Below the pieces are notes generated by a model. That model was not told the origin of the DNA. It made no database searches and saw nothing but the letters and a program-made list of their open reading frames with translations. A stretch of 64,000 nt of DNA from Gammaproteobacteria bacterium (lineage in GTDB: Bacteria; Pseudomonadota; Gammaproteobacteria; Chromatiales; Chromatiaceae), in assembly GCA_009929855.1 (NCBI GenBank), contig RZZN01000011.1, forward strand, positions 1-64,000, read 5' to 3'. The translations under genes were made by a program, and so were the position numbers. Shown here one piece after another: positions 35,667 through 46,251 of this stretch (within the stretch, counting starts at the first letter, position 1; each line of letters begins with the position of its first letter).

Positions 35667-37016
35667 ATGCGATTATCCCATTCGATCCTGATTGCCGTCC
35701 TCTCGTGCGGCCTCTCGACGGTCACATCCGCCGAGGATCTGCTGCAGATCTACGACATGGCGGTGCAGAGCGATCCACGTCTGCGCGAGGCCGAGCAGAA
35801 CCTGTTCGCGACCCGCGAGGTCAAGCCGCAAGCGCGCGCACTGCTCTTGCCGAACCTCAACATGGTCGGCAGCGCCGATTACAAGACCATCGACGCACGC
35901 ACCTCCACCGAGCTGGGCCGGATCGATAGCAACGAAAGTTTCGGCACCCAGGGCGTGCAGGCGGTCGTCAGGCAGACCATCTACAACCGGGCGAGCTGGA
36001 TGACGCTCGATCAGTCCGACAACATCATCGCCGAGGCCGAGGCGCGCTACCGCGACACCCAGATCGCCTTGATGGTCGACACCACCCAGGCCTATTTTGG
36101 CGTGCTGAGGGCCGCCGACCTGGTCACGGTCCAGGAATCATTGGTGCGCGCCAATGAGCGCCAGCTCGAGCAGTCCAGGCAGCGTTTCGACGTTGGTCTG
36201 GTGGCCATCACCGATGTCAACGAGAGCCAGGCTGAGTTCGATCGCTCACGCGCCGATCTGATCAGCGCCCAGAATGCGCTCAACAATGCCTGGGAGGCGC
36301 TGCGCAAGATCGTGGGTCCGATCCAGGTGCCATTGGCGAAGCTCGGTGACACCATGCCGCTCACCCCGCCCGAGCCCAACGAGATCGGGGCCTGGGCCGA
36401 GACGGCGGTGCGCAACAACTTTGGCATCATCGCCGCCAGCGAGGCGGTCAACACGGCCAAGAAGACGATCGAGATCCAGCGCTCCGGGTTCTATCCCTCG
36501 CTCGACCTCAACGCGGGCTATGATCTGGCGCGCTCCGGGGCCGAGCGAGGGACCGACAGCGACACCGGCTTCGTCGGCCTGAGTGTGAATGTTCCGATCT
36601 ATCAGGGTGGCGCGGTCTCCTCGCGCACGCGCCAGGCCGAATACAGCTTCCGCGCGGCGCAGGATCGGCTCGACCAGACCCGTCGCAGTGTCGACCAGCA
36701 GGTGAAGGATGCCTTCCGCGGCATCCTGAGCAGTATCGAGGATGTCAAGGCGCGACAGGCCGCGGTGGTCTCGGCGCGCTCCTCGCTGGAATCCACGCAG
36801 GCCGGCCAAGAGGTCGGCACTCGCACCCAGGTCGACGTCCTCGACGAGCAGCGCAAGCTCTTCCAGGCCGAGTTCGACTATCTGAGCTCACGCTACAACT
36901 ACATCATCAACGGGATCCTGCTCCACCAAGCGACCAGTACCTTGACCCGCGACGTTCTCGCCCGCGGCAATGCCTGGCTCGATCCGGCGGACACGATCGC
37001 GCCACTGGCGGATTGA
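35667..37016 (+). CDS. tolC: TolC family outer-membrane channel protein
   Basis: 449 aa from ATG 35667 (AGGA upstream) with a signal peptide cleaved after about residue 22 ([10 protein letters not shown]). Two repeats of the OEP fold are visible: long helices alternate with strands such as [19 protein letters not shown] and [39 protein letters not shown] at the start and [21 protein letters not shown] near the end are typical of TolC type I secretion and efflux proteins. It forms trimeric channels with inner-membrane exporters, none of which is adjacent. The aroC start lies one base beyond its stop, so the two share a transcript. Confidence 0.9.
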   Translation: MRLSHSILIAVLSCGLSTVTSAEDLLQIYDMAVQSDPRLREAEQNLFATREVKPQARALLLPNLNMVGSADYKTIDARTSTELGRIDSNESFGTQGVQAVVRQTIYNRASWMTLDQSDNIIAEAEARYRDTQIALMVDTTQAYFGVLRAADLVTVQESLVRANERQLEQSRQRFDVGLVAITDVNESQAEFDRSRADLISAQNALNNAWEALRKIVGPIQVPLAKLGDTMPLTPPEPNEIGAWAETAVRNNFGIIAASEAVNTAKKTIEIQRSGFYPSLDLNAGYDLARSGAERGTDSDTGFVGLSVNVPIYQGGAVSSRTRQAEYSFRAAQDRLDQTRRSVDQQVKDAFRGILSSIEDVKARQAAVVSARSSLESTQAGQEVGTRTQVDVLDEQRKLFQAEFDYLSSRYNYIINGILLHQATSTLTRDVLARGNAWLDPADTIAPLAD

Positions 37017-37017
37017 G

Positions 37018-38121
37018 ATGTCGGGAAACAGCCTCGGACGGCTCTTCGTCCTCACCAGCTTCGGCGAGAGCCATGGGCCGGCCATCGGCGGGATCGTCGA
37101 TGGCTGTCCACCTGGACTCGCCCTGTCAGCCGCCGATCTGCAGGTCGATCTGGACCGACGCAAGCCAGGCCAATCACGTCACACCACCCAGCGGCGCGAA
37201 TCCGACAGTGTCGAGATCCTCTCTGGAGTCTTCGAGGGCTACACGACCGGGGCGCCGATCGGTCTGCTGATCCGCAACGAGGATCAGCGCTCGCGCGACT
37301 ATGCCGAGATCGCCGCACGCTACCGCCCCGGCCACGCCGACTATACCTACGACCAGAAATACGGCCGGCGCGACTACCGTGGCGGCGGCCGCTCATCGGC
37401 GCGCGAGACCGCGATTCGGGTCGCCGCCGGGGGGATCGCGAAGAAATATCTGCTGGAGCATGCCAGGATCCGGATCCGCGGCTATCTGTCACAGCTCGGA
37501 CCCATCCGACCAGTGGGCTTCGATTGGGATGAGGTCGAGCGCAACCCTTTCTTCTGCCCCTGCGCCGAGACGGTTCCGCGGCTGGCGGACTACATGGATG
37601 CGTTGCGCAAGGCGGGCGACTCGATCGGGGCCGCTGTCACCGTGATCGCGACCGGGATGCCAACGGGTCTGGGTGAGCCGGTCTTCGATCGGCTCGACGC
37701 CGACATCGCCCATGCCATGATGAGCATCAATGCCGTCAAGGGTGTCGAGATCGGTGACGGCTTCGCCGCCATCGAGCAGAAGGGGACCGAGCATCGCGAC
37801 GAGATGACACCGACGGGTTTTCTCTCCAATTCGGCCGGCGGCATCCTTGGCGGAATCTCGACCGGGCAGGATCTGGTCGTGCGGATCGCACTCAAACCCA
37901 CCTCGAGCATCCGTCTGCCCGGCCGGACCATCGACACCTGTGGACAGGCGACCGAGGTGGTCACCAAGGGTCGTCATGACCCCTGCGTCGGGATCCGTGC
38001 CACACCGATCGCGGAGGCCATGCTGGCACTCGTCCTGATGGACCATCTGCTGCGTCAGCGCGGACAGAACGCCGGGGTGATCCCCCCGACGGCGCCCATC
38101 CCGGCCGCACGCGCCGATTGA
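37018..38121 (+). CDS. aroC: chorismate synthase
   Basis: 367 aa from ATG 37018, one base after the tolC stop. It catalyses the last step of the shikimate pathway, EPSP to chorismate, with reduced FMN. Signatures present are [21 protein letters not shown] (seen as FGESHG and IVDGCPPG near 12-28), [16 protein letters not shown] near 120, and [15 protein letters not shown] near 275. The length is standard for bacterial AroC, and no frameshift is seen. Pairing with tolC rather than other aro genes is unremarkable. Confidence 0.96.
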   Translation: MSGNSLGRLFVLTSFGESHGPAIGGIVDGCPPGLALSAADLQVDLDRRKPGQSRHTTQRRESDSVEILSGVFEGYTTGAPIGLLIRNEDQRSRDYAEIAARYRPGHADYTYDQKYGRRDYRGGGRSSARETAIRVAAGGIAKKYLLEHARIRIRGYLSQLGPIRPVGFDWDEVERNPFFCPCAETVPRLADYMDALRKAGDSIGAAVTVIATGMPTGLGEPVFDRLDADIAHAMMSINAVKGVEIGDGFAAIEQKGTEHRDEMTPTGFLSNSAGGILGGISTGQDLVVRIALKPTSSIRLPGRTIDTCGQATEVVTKGRHDPCVGIRATPIAEAMLALVLMDHLLRQRGQNAGVIPPTAPIPAARAD

Positions 38122-38226
38122 GCGCGCCGCGCGCGGTGCCTGAACGGTCACCGCACCGGCGCTCATGTCCAGATGCGCGGCGCTGATTCAGCGGCCACCG
38201 CCACGCCCGATCCTCGAGCCCCCGCG

Positions 38227-39393
38227 ATGACTCACTCGGCGAGCCGATCAGACGCGATGCCTTACTGGCGCCTCTCCGGTTTCTATTTCTTCTATTTCGC
38301 CTCGCTCGGCGCAATGCTGCCCTTTTGGGGACCCTATCTGCAAGCGCGTGGACTGGACGCGCTGGCGATCGGTCAGCTCATGGCGATCCTGGCGGCGACC
38401 AAGATCGTGGCTCCGATGCTGTGGGGTCATATCGCCGATCTGACTGGGCGGCGTATGCCGATCGTGCGGCTCGCCAGCCTGCTGTCGGTCATCGCCTTCT
38501 CTGGGATCTTCCTCGCCGACGGCTTTTGGTCGATCGCCGCCGTCATGGTCGCCTTCAGCTTCTTCTGGAATGCCTCGCTGCCGCAGGTGGAGGCGGTCAC
38601 CTTCAACCATCTGAGACTCCAGGTCTCGCGTTATGCCTTGGTGCGTCTCTGGGGCTCGGTCGGCTTCATCCTGATGGTCGCGCTTCTGGGCGCGCTGCTT
38701 GAATCGGCACCCTTGCGGATCGTCCCGGTCTGGACCCTGGTCCTGTTCATCGGGATCCTGATGATCAGTCTGATCGTGCCAGACAGCCCGCCGGTCAGCG
38801 GCCAGCAGATGAGCGCGTCACTGCGCAGTCTGTTGCGCCGTGGCGATGTCATCGCCTTTTTGATCGCCTGTTTCCTGATGCAAACGAGTCACGGCATCTA
38901 TTACGCCTTCTATTCGATCCATCTCGGTGATGTGGGCTACTCGACCTCGACGATCGGCGTGCTGTGGGCGATCGGCGTCGTGGCGGAGGTCTTGATCTTC
39001 CTGGTCATGCATCAGTTGATCGATCGGTTCGGGGCGCGCCGGGTGCTGCTGTGGAGCCTGGGGCTGGCGGCGCTGCGCTGGCTGCTCATCGGTGCCTTCG
39101 TCGAGATCCTGGCCCTGGCGGTCCTCGCCCAGATCCTGCACGCCGCAAGCTTCGGAACCTTCCATGCCGCGGCGATCCATCTGGTCCATCAATTGTTCCA
39201 AGGGCGCACCCAGGGGCGTGGTCAAGCACTCTACAGCAGTCTCAGCTTCGGTGCGGGCGGCGCACTCGGCAGCTTGATCGGCGGACTGCTCTGGGCTGAT
39301 CAGGGCGCGCTGGTGACCTTCGGGGTCGGCGCCATCTTCGCCGTCCTGGGACTGATCACGGCCTGGTCCGGCCCCCATCCGCGGCTTGCCTGA
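38227..39393 (+). CDS. MFS transporter, HcaT/LacY-like (MFS_1)
   Basis: 388 aa from ATG 38227; ATG 38257 (MPYWRLSG) would match relatives equally well. About 12 membrane helices. The opening PYWRLSGFYFFYFASLGAML resembles the HcaT/nucleoside-type MFS_1 group. The cytoplasmic loop motif ADLTGRRMPIVRLAS lies between helices 2 and 3 and a second DRFGARRVLL between helices 8 and 9. The substrate is unknown. The hrpA start follows seven bases after the stop. Confidence 0.85.
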   Translation: MTHSASRSDAMPYWRLSGFYFFYFASLGAMLPFWGPYLQARGLDALAIGQLMAILAATKIVAPMLWGHIADLTGRRMPIVRLASLLSVIAFSGIFLADGFWSIAAVMVAFSFFWNASLPQVEAVTFNHLRLQVSRYALVRLWGSVGFILMVALLGALLESAPLRIVPVWTLVLFIGILMISLIVPDSPPVSGQQMSASLRSLLRRGDVIAFLIACFLMQTSHGIYYAFYSIHLGDVGYSTSTIGVLWAIGVVAEVLIFLVMHQLIDRFGARRVLLWSLGLAALRWLLIGAFVEILALAVLAQILHAASFGTFHAAAIHLVHQLFQGRTQGRGQALYSSLSFGAGGALGSLIGGLLWADQGALVTFGVGAIFAVLGLITAWSGPHPRLA

Positions 39394-39399
39394 GCCATC

Positions 39400-42300
39400 A
39401 TGAGCGAGCCGCGCTTCCCGACCGACACCGATCTGGCCGCCTGTCTGATCCAGGATCGCGAGCGTCTGCGCGGGCGCGCGCGCGCGCTGAGTCGGCGTGC
39501 CCGCGCCGGTCAGCCCTTCGAGCGCGGTCTGGTCGCGCTCTGGGCGGCGGTGCACGACTCCCAGGCTCGCGTGGCCGAGCGTCTGGCCTTGGTGCCCGGT
39601 CACATCGAGTATCCGCCCGAGCTGCCGGTCAGCGAGCGCCGCGAGGAGGTAGCCGACTCCATCCGTGCCCATCAGGTGCTGGTGCTGTGCGGCGAGACCG
39701 GCTCGGGCAAGTCGACCCAGCTGCCCAAGATCTGTCTGGAACTCGGCCGGGGGGTGCAGGGGCGCATCGGTCATACCCAGCCACGGCGGATCGCCGCGCG
39801 CAGCCTGGCCAGCCGCATCGCCCGCGAGCTGGGCGGGACGGTCGGCGCACTGGTCGGCGACAAGGTCCGCTTCCATGATCGGGTGCGTCCCGAGACCGCG
39901 ATCAAGCTGATGACCGACGGCATCCTGCTTGCCGAGATCCAGCAGGATCGGCTCCTGCGCGAATACGACACACTCATCATCGACGAGGCCCACGAGCGCA
40001 GTCTCAACATCGACTTCCTGCTCGGCTATCTCAAGAAGCTGCTGCCGCGCCGCCCGGATCTCAAGCTCATCATCACCTCGGCGACCATCGACCCGCGCCG
40101 CTTCGCCGTCCATTTCGCCGATGCCCGGGGGCGTCACGCCCCCATCCTGGAGATCTCGGGGCGCACCTATCCGGTCGAGGTCCACTATCGTCCGCCCGCC
40201 GAGGAGTCCGCCGGCGAGCGCGACGAGTCCATGCAGCAGGCGATCTCGGAGGCGGTCGAGGAGCTCTCGCGCGCGGGTCGAGGCGATGTCCTGGTCTTTC
40301 TCTCGGGCGAGCGCGAGATCCGCGAGACCGCCGAGACCCTGCGCCGTCATCATCCGCCCGGCACCGAGATCCTGCCGCTCTATGCCCGCCAAGGGCCGCG
40401 CGAGCAGGCGCGTATCTTCGCACCGCACGGTGCTCGGCGGGTGGTGCTCGCCACCAATGTCGCCGAGACCTCGCTCACCGTGCCCGGCATCCATTATGTC
40501 GTCGACCCCGGGTTTGCGCGGATCAGTCGCTACAGCCATCGTCGTCAGCTCCAGCGTCTGCCGGTCGAGCGCATCTCGCAGGCCTCGGCCGAGCAGCGCA
40601 AGGGACGCTGCGGGCGGGTCGCCGCCGGGATCTGTATCCGGCTCTATACCCCGGACAATCTGAGCGCCCGCGCGCCCTATACCGAGCCCGAGATCCAACG
40701 CACCAACCTGGCAGCGGTCATCCTGCGCATGAAGCTGCTCGGATTCGGCGCGGTCGCGACCTTCCCATTCATCGACCCGCCCGATCCGCGGCTGGTCGCC
40801 GACGGGATGCGCACCCTGGAGGAGCTGGCCGCCCTCGATGCGGCGGGCGAGCTGACCGCGCTCGGTCGCCAGCTCGCCCGGCTGCCGGTCGATCCACGCA
40901 TCGGCCGCATGCTGCTCGCCGCCACCGAGCTGAGGTGTTTGGCCGAGATGTTGGTGATCGCCGCCGCGCTCAGCGTGCAGGATCCGCGCGAGCGCCCGCT
41001 CGAGCAGCGCGGCGCGGCCGATCAGATCCATGCGACCTTCGCGCACCCGGATTCGGACTTCCTGACCTTCCTCAATCTCTGGCGCTTCCTGGAGCAGGAG
41101 CGCAAGGCGCGCTCGCGCAACCAGTTCAGGCTGCTCTGCGAGCGTCATTTTCTCTCCTTCACCCGGGTCCAGGAATGGCATGACATCTACACCCAGCTGC
41201 GCGAGCAGCTGCTGGAGATGGGTTTCAAGGAGAACCAGTCAGCGGGCACGGATGAGGAGATCCACCGCGCACTGCTGAGCGGTCTGCTCGGACACATCGG
41301 CGCGCTCGAGTCCAACCATGAGTATCTGGGCGCGCGTCAGGCACGCTTTCGCATCCATCCCAGCTCGGGGCTCTTCAAGACCCCGCCCAAATGGATCCTG
41401 GCCGCCGAGCGGGTCGAGACCACCCGCGCCTACGGCCGCATCGTCGCGCGCGTGCAACCGGGCTGGATCGAGGCGGCCGGCCAGCATCTTCTGCAGCGTC
41501 GCTATTTCGAGCCGCACTGGCAGGCCAAATCCGGGCAGGTCGCGGCCTATGAGAAGGTGAGCCTCTTCGGGGTCACCCTGGTGCCCAAGCGGCGTGTCAA
41601 CTATGGCCCCATCAATCCGGCCGAGTCGCGCGAGATCTTCATCCGCTTCGCCCTGGTGGAGGGTGATTTCAACACCCGCGCGCCTTTCTGGCGACACAAT
41701 CAGGAGCTGATCGAGTCGATCCATCGGCTCGAGGCCAAGTCGCGTCGGCGCGACATCCTGGTCGATGAGGAGGCGATCTATTCATTCTATGCCGCGCGCA
41801 TCCCCTCAGGGATCTATGCCACGCCGCAATTCGAGCAATGGCTGCGCGCGGCGACCCGTCAGGATCCCAAGATCCTGCACCTGCGCCCGGCCGATCTGAT
41901 GCGACACGCGGCGCCCGGGATCACCCCCGAGCGCTTTCCCGATCGCTTGCAGGTCGGGGCCACCGCGCTGCCGCTGCAATACCGCCTCGCGCCGGGCGAG
42001 GACGACGATGGCCTGACCCTGGTGGTGCCCTTGCCGCTGATCAATCAGGTGACCCCGGAACGGCTCGACTGGCTGGTCCCGGGTCTCTTGGAGGCGCGGA
42101 TCACCGCACTGCTGCGAGGTCTGCCCAAGGCGATCCGCACCGCGCTCGTCCCGGTGCCGGACACCGCCGCCCGGCTCGCCGCGGTCCTCGAGCCGAGCGA
42201 GCGACCCCTGACCCGGGCGATCGCCGAGCAGCTTGCGGTCACTCAGGGCGTGCACATCCCGGAGGACGCCTGGGATCTGCAGTCCGTGCCGGCGCATCTG

Positions 42301-43401
42301 CGCATGAAGGTCCGCCTGGTCGACGAGCAGGGGCGTGCGCTGGCGCTCGATGAGGACCCCCTGCGGCTGCGCCGACGCTTCGGTCAAGCCGGCCAGGTCA
42401 GATTCGCGCAGATCCCAGATCAGGCGCTGGAGCGCACCGGCATCACCCGCTGGGACTTCGGCGATCTGCCCGAGCAGGTCGAGCTCGAGCGCGCCGGGAT
42501 CCGCCTGCTGGGCTTCCCGGCGCTGGTCGAGGAGGGCGACAACCTGGCGATCCGGGTGCTGGATTCGAGCGCACGCGCGGCACAGGCGCACCGCGCCGGG
42601 TTGCGTCGTCTCATCCTCTTGGAGCTCGGCCAGCGCCTGCGCCCCATCCGTCAGTCCTTGCGCAACCTCGACCGGCTACGCCTGCTCTATGCCAAGGCAC
42701 CGACCGAAGAGCCAGTGCATTCCGCCCCCCTAGGAGTCGGGGCGTCTCGCCCCCAGGAACGACATCCTGACCCGGGGCCAGCAGCCACGGCGCCATTGGC
42801 GCCGCAGCCACCCGATCTCGCCGACGAGCTCATGACACTGATCCTCGATCACGCCTTTCTCGACGAACGGCCCACCCCGCCACGGACTCAGGCCGATTTC
42901 ACTGACTGTCTCGCCGCGGGTCAGCCGCGTCTGCAAGAGACACTCACCGAGGTCTCCAAACTCACAGGCGAGATCCTGACCGCCTACCATGAGCTGCGCC
43001 AGCGTCTCGCCGCCACTACCCAGATCAACTGGCAGCCCATGGTCACGGATCTACGCATTCAGCTCGACGGCCTGGTCTTTCGCGGTTGTTTCCAAAGCAT
43101 CCCTTACGCTCGGCTCAAACAATATCCGCGTTATCTCAAGGCCGCCACCCAGCGACTGGAGCGCCTGACCCATGCCGCCGCCCGCGATCGTGAGCGCATG
43201 GCCGCCATGGCCGATCTGCTCGGACGCTGGCGCGAGCGCACCGCGGCGGCACGGGCCGCCGGTCGCGAGGATCCGCGCCTGGACGAGATCCGTTGGCTCA
43301 TCGAAGAGCTCCGAGTCTCCTTCTTCGCCCAGGCACTCGGCACCGCCGAACCGGTCTCGATCAAGCGCATCGAGACACGTTGGCGCGAGCTGGGGCTTTA
43401 G
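39400..43401 (+). CDS. hrpA: ATP-dependent RNA helicase HrpA
   Basis: 1333 aa DEAH-box helicase. Walker A GETGSGKST lies at 98-106, the DEAH box IIDEAHERS near 193, motif III TSATID near 228, and motif VI QRKGRCGRVAAG near 405. The winged-helix, ratchet and OB-fold regions follow, and the long C-terminal HrpA-specific part extends from about 650 to the end. HrpA acts on mRNA and ribosomes, and its loss affects mRNA processing and rescue of stalled ribosomes. Between residues about 1107 and 1131 an in-frame segment encodes GVGASRPQERHPDPGP, derived from the 131-bp repeat (42733-42790); it sits in a linker between conserved blocks, so the protein may remain functional. Seven bases separate it from the MFS gene. 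Confidence 0.94.
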   Translation: MSEPRFPTDTDLAACLIQDRERLRGRARALSRRARAGQPFERGLVALWAAVHDSQARVAERLALVPGHIEYPPELPVSERREEVADSIRAHQVLVLCGETGSGKSTQLPKICLELGRGVQGRIGHTQPRRIAARSLASRIARELGGTVGALVGDKVRFHDRVRPETAIKLMTDGILLAEIQQDRLLREYDTLIIDEAHERSLNIDFLLGYLKKLLPRRPDLKLIITSATIDPRRFAVHFADARGRHAPILEISGRTYPVEVHYRPPAEESAGERDESMQQAISEAVEELSRAGRGDVLVFLSGEREIRETAETLRRHHPPGTEILPLYARQGPREQARIFAPHGARRVVLATNVAETSLTVPGIHYVVDPGFARISRYSHRRQLQRLPVERISQASAEQRKGRCGRVAAGICIRLYTPDNLSARAPYTEPEIQRTNLAAVILRMKLLGFGAVATFPFIDPPDPRLVADGMRTLEELAALDAAGELTALGRQLARLPVDPRIGRMLLAATELRCLAEMLVIAAALSVQDPRERPLEQRGAADQIHATFAHPDSDFLTFLNLWRFLEQERKARSRNQFRLLCERHFLSFTRVQEWHDIYTQLREQLLEMGFKENQSAGTDEEIHRALLSGLLGHIGALESNHEYLGARQARFRIHPSSGLFKTPPKWILAAERVETTRAYGRIVARVQPGWIEAAGQHLLQRRYFEPHWQAKSGQVAAYEKVSLFGVTLVPKRRVNYGPINPAESREIFIRFALVEGDFNTRAPFWRHNQELIESIHRLEAKSRRRDILVDEEAIYSFYAARIPSGIYATPQFEQWLRAATRQDPKILHLRPADLMRHAAPGITPERFPDRLQVGATALPLQYRLAPGEDDDGLTLVVPLPLINQVTPERLDWLVPGLLEARITALLRGLPKAIRTALVPVPDTAARLAAVLEPSERPLTRAIAEQLAVTQGVHIPEDAWDLQSVPAHLRMKVRLVDEQGRALALDEDPLRLRRRFGQAGQVRFAQIPDQALERTGITRWDFGDLPEQVELERAGIRLLGFPALVEEGDNLAIRVLDSSARAAQAHRAGLRRLILLELGQRLRPIRQSLRNLDRLRLLYAKAPTEEPVHSAPLGVGASRPQERHPDPGPAATAPLAPQPPDLADELMTLILDHAFLDERPTPPRTQADFTDCLAAGQPRLQETLTEVSKLTGEILTAYHELRQRLAATTQINWQPMVTDLRIQLDGLVFRGCFQSIPYARLKQYPRYLKAATQRLERLTHAAARDRERMAAMADLLGRWRERTAAARAAGREDPRLDEIRWLIEELRVSFFAQALGTAEPVSIKRIETRWRELGL
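42733..42790. repeat. internally deleted 131-bp element inside hrpA
   Basis: GGAGTCGGGGCGTCTCG followed by CCCCCAGGAACGACATCCTGA matches the left arm and adjacent part of the 131-bp element, and ends with a degenerate right arm (CGGGGCCAGCAGCC). About 58 bp remain. The insertion is in frame with hrpA and contains no stop. Neighbouring sequence is ordinary hrpA coding. Confidence 0.7.
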
Positions 43402-43414
43402 TCGAACTCCCAAT

Positions 43415-43640
43415 GGAGACGGGGCGTCCTCGCCCCGAGGAAGAACAGTCGCGACGCGCATCCTGAGGCAGGGCACTCTTGCAGACCGCGCGTCGAGTTG
43501 GCCTGATGGCACGCGAAGATCCTCACTCGGGGCCTGGAGGCCCCGACTCCTCTGAGGCCTGGAGGCCCCGACTCCTCTGGGTGGAGGCCCCGACGCCCAA
43601 TGGAGACGGGGCGTCCTCGCCCCGAGAAAGGAGATTCGTG
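43415..43640. repeat. 131-bp-type element copy plus partial copies
   Basis: A full-length copy (about 136 bp, 43415-43550) begins GGAGACGGGGCGTCCTCG and ends GGAGGCCCCGACTCC. It is followed by two extra right arms (GGAGGCCCCGACTCC at about 43560 and GGAGGCCCCGACGCC at about 43582) and another left arm at 43603-43630. The cluster fills the gap between hrpA and the phosphoribosyltransferase gene; no gene is present in 43402-43678. Confidence 0.85.
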
Positions 43641-43678
43641 ACGCGGATCCAGACGACCGTCGGTGCGAATGGCTCAGT

Positions 43679-44296
43679 TCACGCCGAGTCGATCAGCGCG
43701 TTGAGTCTGAGCAGGCGGGCCACCCGCGGCTCGGAGAGCGTGAGCCCATAGTCGCTGCTCAGACGGGCGCTCGCCTCGGCGGCATCCGCGGGCGGGGGCT
43801 GCATGCTGCGGAGAAATCCGCCGACATCCTCGACCACCGCCCAGGGATAGATGAGCCAGCGCCATTCATTGATGACCGCGGCGGCATAGTCGGCGCGGAT
43901 CGGCGAGGTCACCTTCTCATGCAACACCGCCGTGCGAATCTCGACCGGCCCGAGTGTCTCCAGATGCGCACGCGCCACACGCAAGGTATCGCCGGTGTCA
44001 TTGACGTCATCCACCACCAGGACCCGCAGTCCACACACCGGGATGCTCATCGGATACTGAACGGTGGCGGCGCGCTCCTTGGTCGCGGCTTGCCGATAGT
44101 GCTTGATCCGGATGCTGGTGAGGTTGAACAACCCCAAAACGTCGCACAGCAGGCGCGCTGGGGTGAAACCGCCACGCGAAACGGCCACCACCAGGTCCGG
44201 GGTGAAGCCAGAGGCGCGAATCAGCTCACTCAAGGTGTCGGTCAAGTCAGCGACCGACTCTGATGAAATCAGCTCGCATTGGAGTTTATGGTTCAT
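43679..44296 (-). CDS. phosphoribosyltransferase (hypoxanthine/xanthine-type)
   Basis: 205 aa from ATG 44296, with AGGAGG nine bases upstream, one of the best ribosome sites in the window. The PRPP-binding motif VLVVDDVNDTGDTL lies near 98-111, with the upstream PPi loop AVSRGGFTPARLL near 38. This matches type I purine phosphoribosyltransferases related to GPT and XGPRT. The exact base cannot be told. The C-terminal 40 residues are an extra helical tail. Purine salvage would pair conceptually with the Xdh-type enzyme elsewhere in the window, but there is no operon link. Confidence 0.82.
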   Translation of the reverse strand: MNHKLQCELISSESVADLTDTLSELIRASGFTPDLVVAVSRGGFTPARLLCDVLGLFNLTSIRIKHYRQAATKERAATVQYPMSIPVCGLRVLVVDDVNDTGDTLRVARAHLETLGPVEIRTAVLHEKVTSPIRADYAAAVINEWRWLIYPWAVVEDVGGFLRSMQPPPADAAEASARLSSDYGLTLSEPRVARLLRLNALIDSA

Positions 44297-44465
44297 GGCG
44301 ATCGGCCTCCTCTTGCGACGATCGTGCGTTGGCTCGGCATCCTCGCCGACTCGGGTGACGGCCATTCCATTGGCCCCACGCCGGGGCGAGACACTGGGGC
44401 GTCGCCATGGTCACCGCTGCGGGGCGCTTGGCTCAGTGAACGAGCCGGATCCGTCCAGCCATTGC

Positions 44466-45770
44466 TCAGAGGCGACCACGTGCCAGCAAGGCGGTGCCAT
44501 AGGCGGCATCCTGATGGGGCGCGGCGCACACCGGGATGCCGATGATGCGCTCGCGCATCTGGGTCCAGACCGGATTGGCCGCGCCACCGCCGATACTCAG
44601 TATACGCCTTGGTCGAGGCGCGCCAAGCTCGGCCAGTCGCGCATAGCCCTCGGCCTCGATGCGCGCGATCCCCTCCAAGAGCCCATGCAGAAAGGCCTGC
44701 GGCTGCGCTGGACGGGGCAGGAGGCGCGGTGCCAGGGCCGGATCGTTGCGCGGAAAGCGCTCGCCCACAGCGCTCAGCGGATAGTAGTCGAGTCCGGAGG
44801 GTGACGCGGGATCGATCGCCGCACTGAGTGTCACAAGCTCGCTCGCGCTGAAATGGCGGCTCAGCACCGCACCGCCACTGTTGGATGCACCACCGACCAG
44901 CCACACGTCACCCAACCGGTGACTATAGACGCCAAAATCAGAGGCGGTCACTGGATGCGCTGACACGACCTTGAGCACCAGCGTGCTCCCCAAGGAGGTC
45001 ACCGCATCGCCGGGCCGAGCGACCCCGGCGGCGATCGCGGCGGCGGTGCTGTCCGTGGTGCCTGCCACGACCTCGAGTGTCCGCGGCCAGCCAAGCTGGT
45101 CGGCGAGCGGCGCGTCCAGTTGGCCAATGCGCGTGCCGGGGGTGAGGATCCATGGCAGGCGCACGCGCGCCGGGACCAGGGCACGGACCCAGTCCGGCCA
45201 ACGCGCGCTCGCCGCGTCATAGCCGAGCTTCAAGGCATTGTTCCAGTCGCTGACGCCATGGCTGGCGCACAGCCGACCCGCCACCCAATCGGCCTGGTGC
45301 AAGGCCAGCAGCGGCTTCCCGTGACCGAGCTGGGACTGAAGATGGAGCAGCTTGGCGAGACTGGAGCTGGCTCCGCGCGCGGCGCTCTCGGATGGGGCGG
45401 CCCGCGCGATCCGTGCCGCCGCGGCATGCGCGCGTTGGTCGTTGTACATGAGCGCGGGCGTGCATGGCGTCCCATCCGGGGTCGCGAGCAGCAGGGTGGC
45501 CGAGGTCGCATCGACACCCAGTGCCACCGGGCGCGCATCCGCCGGCAGTGCCACGGCCAGTGCGCTCAGGCTTGCCAGGACCGCGTCCCACCAGAGCGCT
45601 GGATCCTGCTCGGCCCAGCCTGGCTGAGGGCAGCGTGGCGCGGGCAATGGCTGGCGCGCGACGGCCAGGATCTGACCCGCGGCATCGATGGCCAGCGCCC
45701 GACAGCCCGAAGTTCCCACATCGACCCCGATCCAGACCGAGCGTGTGGGCTCATGGAATCGCGCGCTCAT
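44466..45770 (-). CDS. FGGY-family carbohydrate kinase
   Basis: 434 aa from ATG 45770. The phosphate-1 motif WIGVDVGTSGCRALAID lies near 13-29, PQPGWAEQDPALWW near 48, the FGGY_N domain runs to about 215, and the C-terminal domain begins GTTDSTAAAIAAGV and holds ILSIGGGAANPVWTQM near the end. Length and sequence resemble the short xylulokinase-like group that includes cyanobacterial and plant D-ribulose kinases. Substrate remains open. It stands 70 bp downstream of queF on the same strand. Confidence 0.82.
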   Translation of the reverse strand: MSARFHEPTRSVWIGVDVGTSGCRALAIDAAGQILAVARQPLPAPRCPQPGWAEQDPALWWDAVLASLSALAVALPADARPVALGVDATSATLLLATPDGTPCTPALMYNDQRAHAAAARIARAAPSESAARGASSSLAKLLHLQSQLGHGKPLLALHQADWVAGRLCASHGVSDWNNALKLGYDAASARWPDWVRALVPARVRLPWILTPGTRIGQLDAPLADQLGWPRTLEVVAGTTDSTAAAIAAGVARPGDAVTSLGSTLVLKVVSAHPVTASDFGVYSHRLGDVWLVGGASNSGGAVLSRHFSASELVTLSAAIDPASPSGLDYYPLSAVGERFPRNDPALAPRLLPRPAQPQAFLHGLLEGIARIEAEGYARLAELGAPRPRRILSIGGGAANPVWTQMRERIIGIPVCAAPHQDAAYGTALLARGRL

Positions 45771-45840
45771 CCGCGGCTGCGGCGGGTCAGACGCACGTGC
45801 CGCGCGAGCGTCAGGATCCGGTGGCGCGCGGATCGAGCGA

Positions 45841-46230
45841 TCAGGGTAGGGTGACCGGCTCGGGCGCCTGCCACCCGGCGGCACGATGCTCGACGACCAC
45901 CGTCGTATAGACACCGCCACGCACATTGAATGCGGCGGTCAAACGCATGAAGCGTGGCTCGGTCGCCGCGACCAGATCGCCGAGGATCTGATTGGTCACC
46001 GCCTCGTGGAAGGCACCCTCGTCACGGAAGGACCAGATATAGAGCTTCAGCGATTTGAGCTCGACGCAGCGCGCCTCCGGGACATACTCCAGGGTCAGTT
46101 CGGCAAAGTCGGGTTGGCCGGTTTTGGGGCAGAGACAGGTGAACTCCGGAAGACGAATGCGGATGCTGTAGTCACGCTCGGGCTGGGGGTTGGGAAAGGT
46201 CTCGAGCGCGCGGCTCGGTTGACTGGGCAT
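45841..46230 (-). CDS. queF: NADPH-dependent 7-cyano-7-deazaguanine reductase QueF (type I)
   Basis: 129 aa. It reduces preQ0 to preQ1 in queuosine tRNA-modification synthesis. The active-site cysteine is C34 in [14 protein letters not shown], with the catalytic Asp at D41. The NADPH motif [18 protein letters not shown] is at 57-74. The size fits the unimodular (type I) QueF tunnelling-fold enzyme. The other queuosine genes are not in the window. Confidence 0.94.
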   Translation of the reverse strand: MPSQPSRALETFPNPQPERDYSIRIRLPEFTCLCPKTGQPDFAELTLEYVPEARCVELKSLKLYIWSFRDEGAFHEAVTNQILGDLVAATEPRFMRLTAAFNVRGGVYTTVVVEHRAAGWQAPEPVTLP

Positions 46231-46251
46231 GGGTTTGGACTCCTGCGAAAA

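Noticed and set aside
38818-41181. 787-codon minus-strand open frame across the MFS gene and hrpA
   Set aside because: Spans the ends of two well-recognised plus-strand genes and shows only low-complexity sequence.
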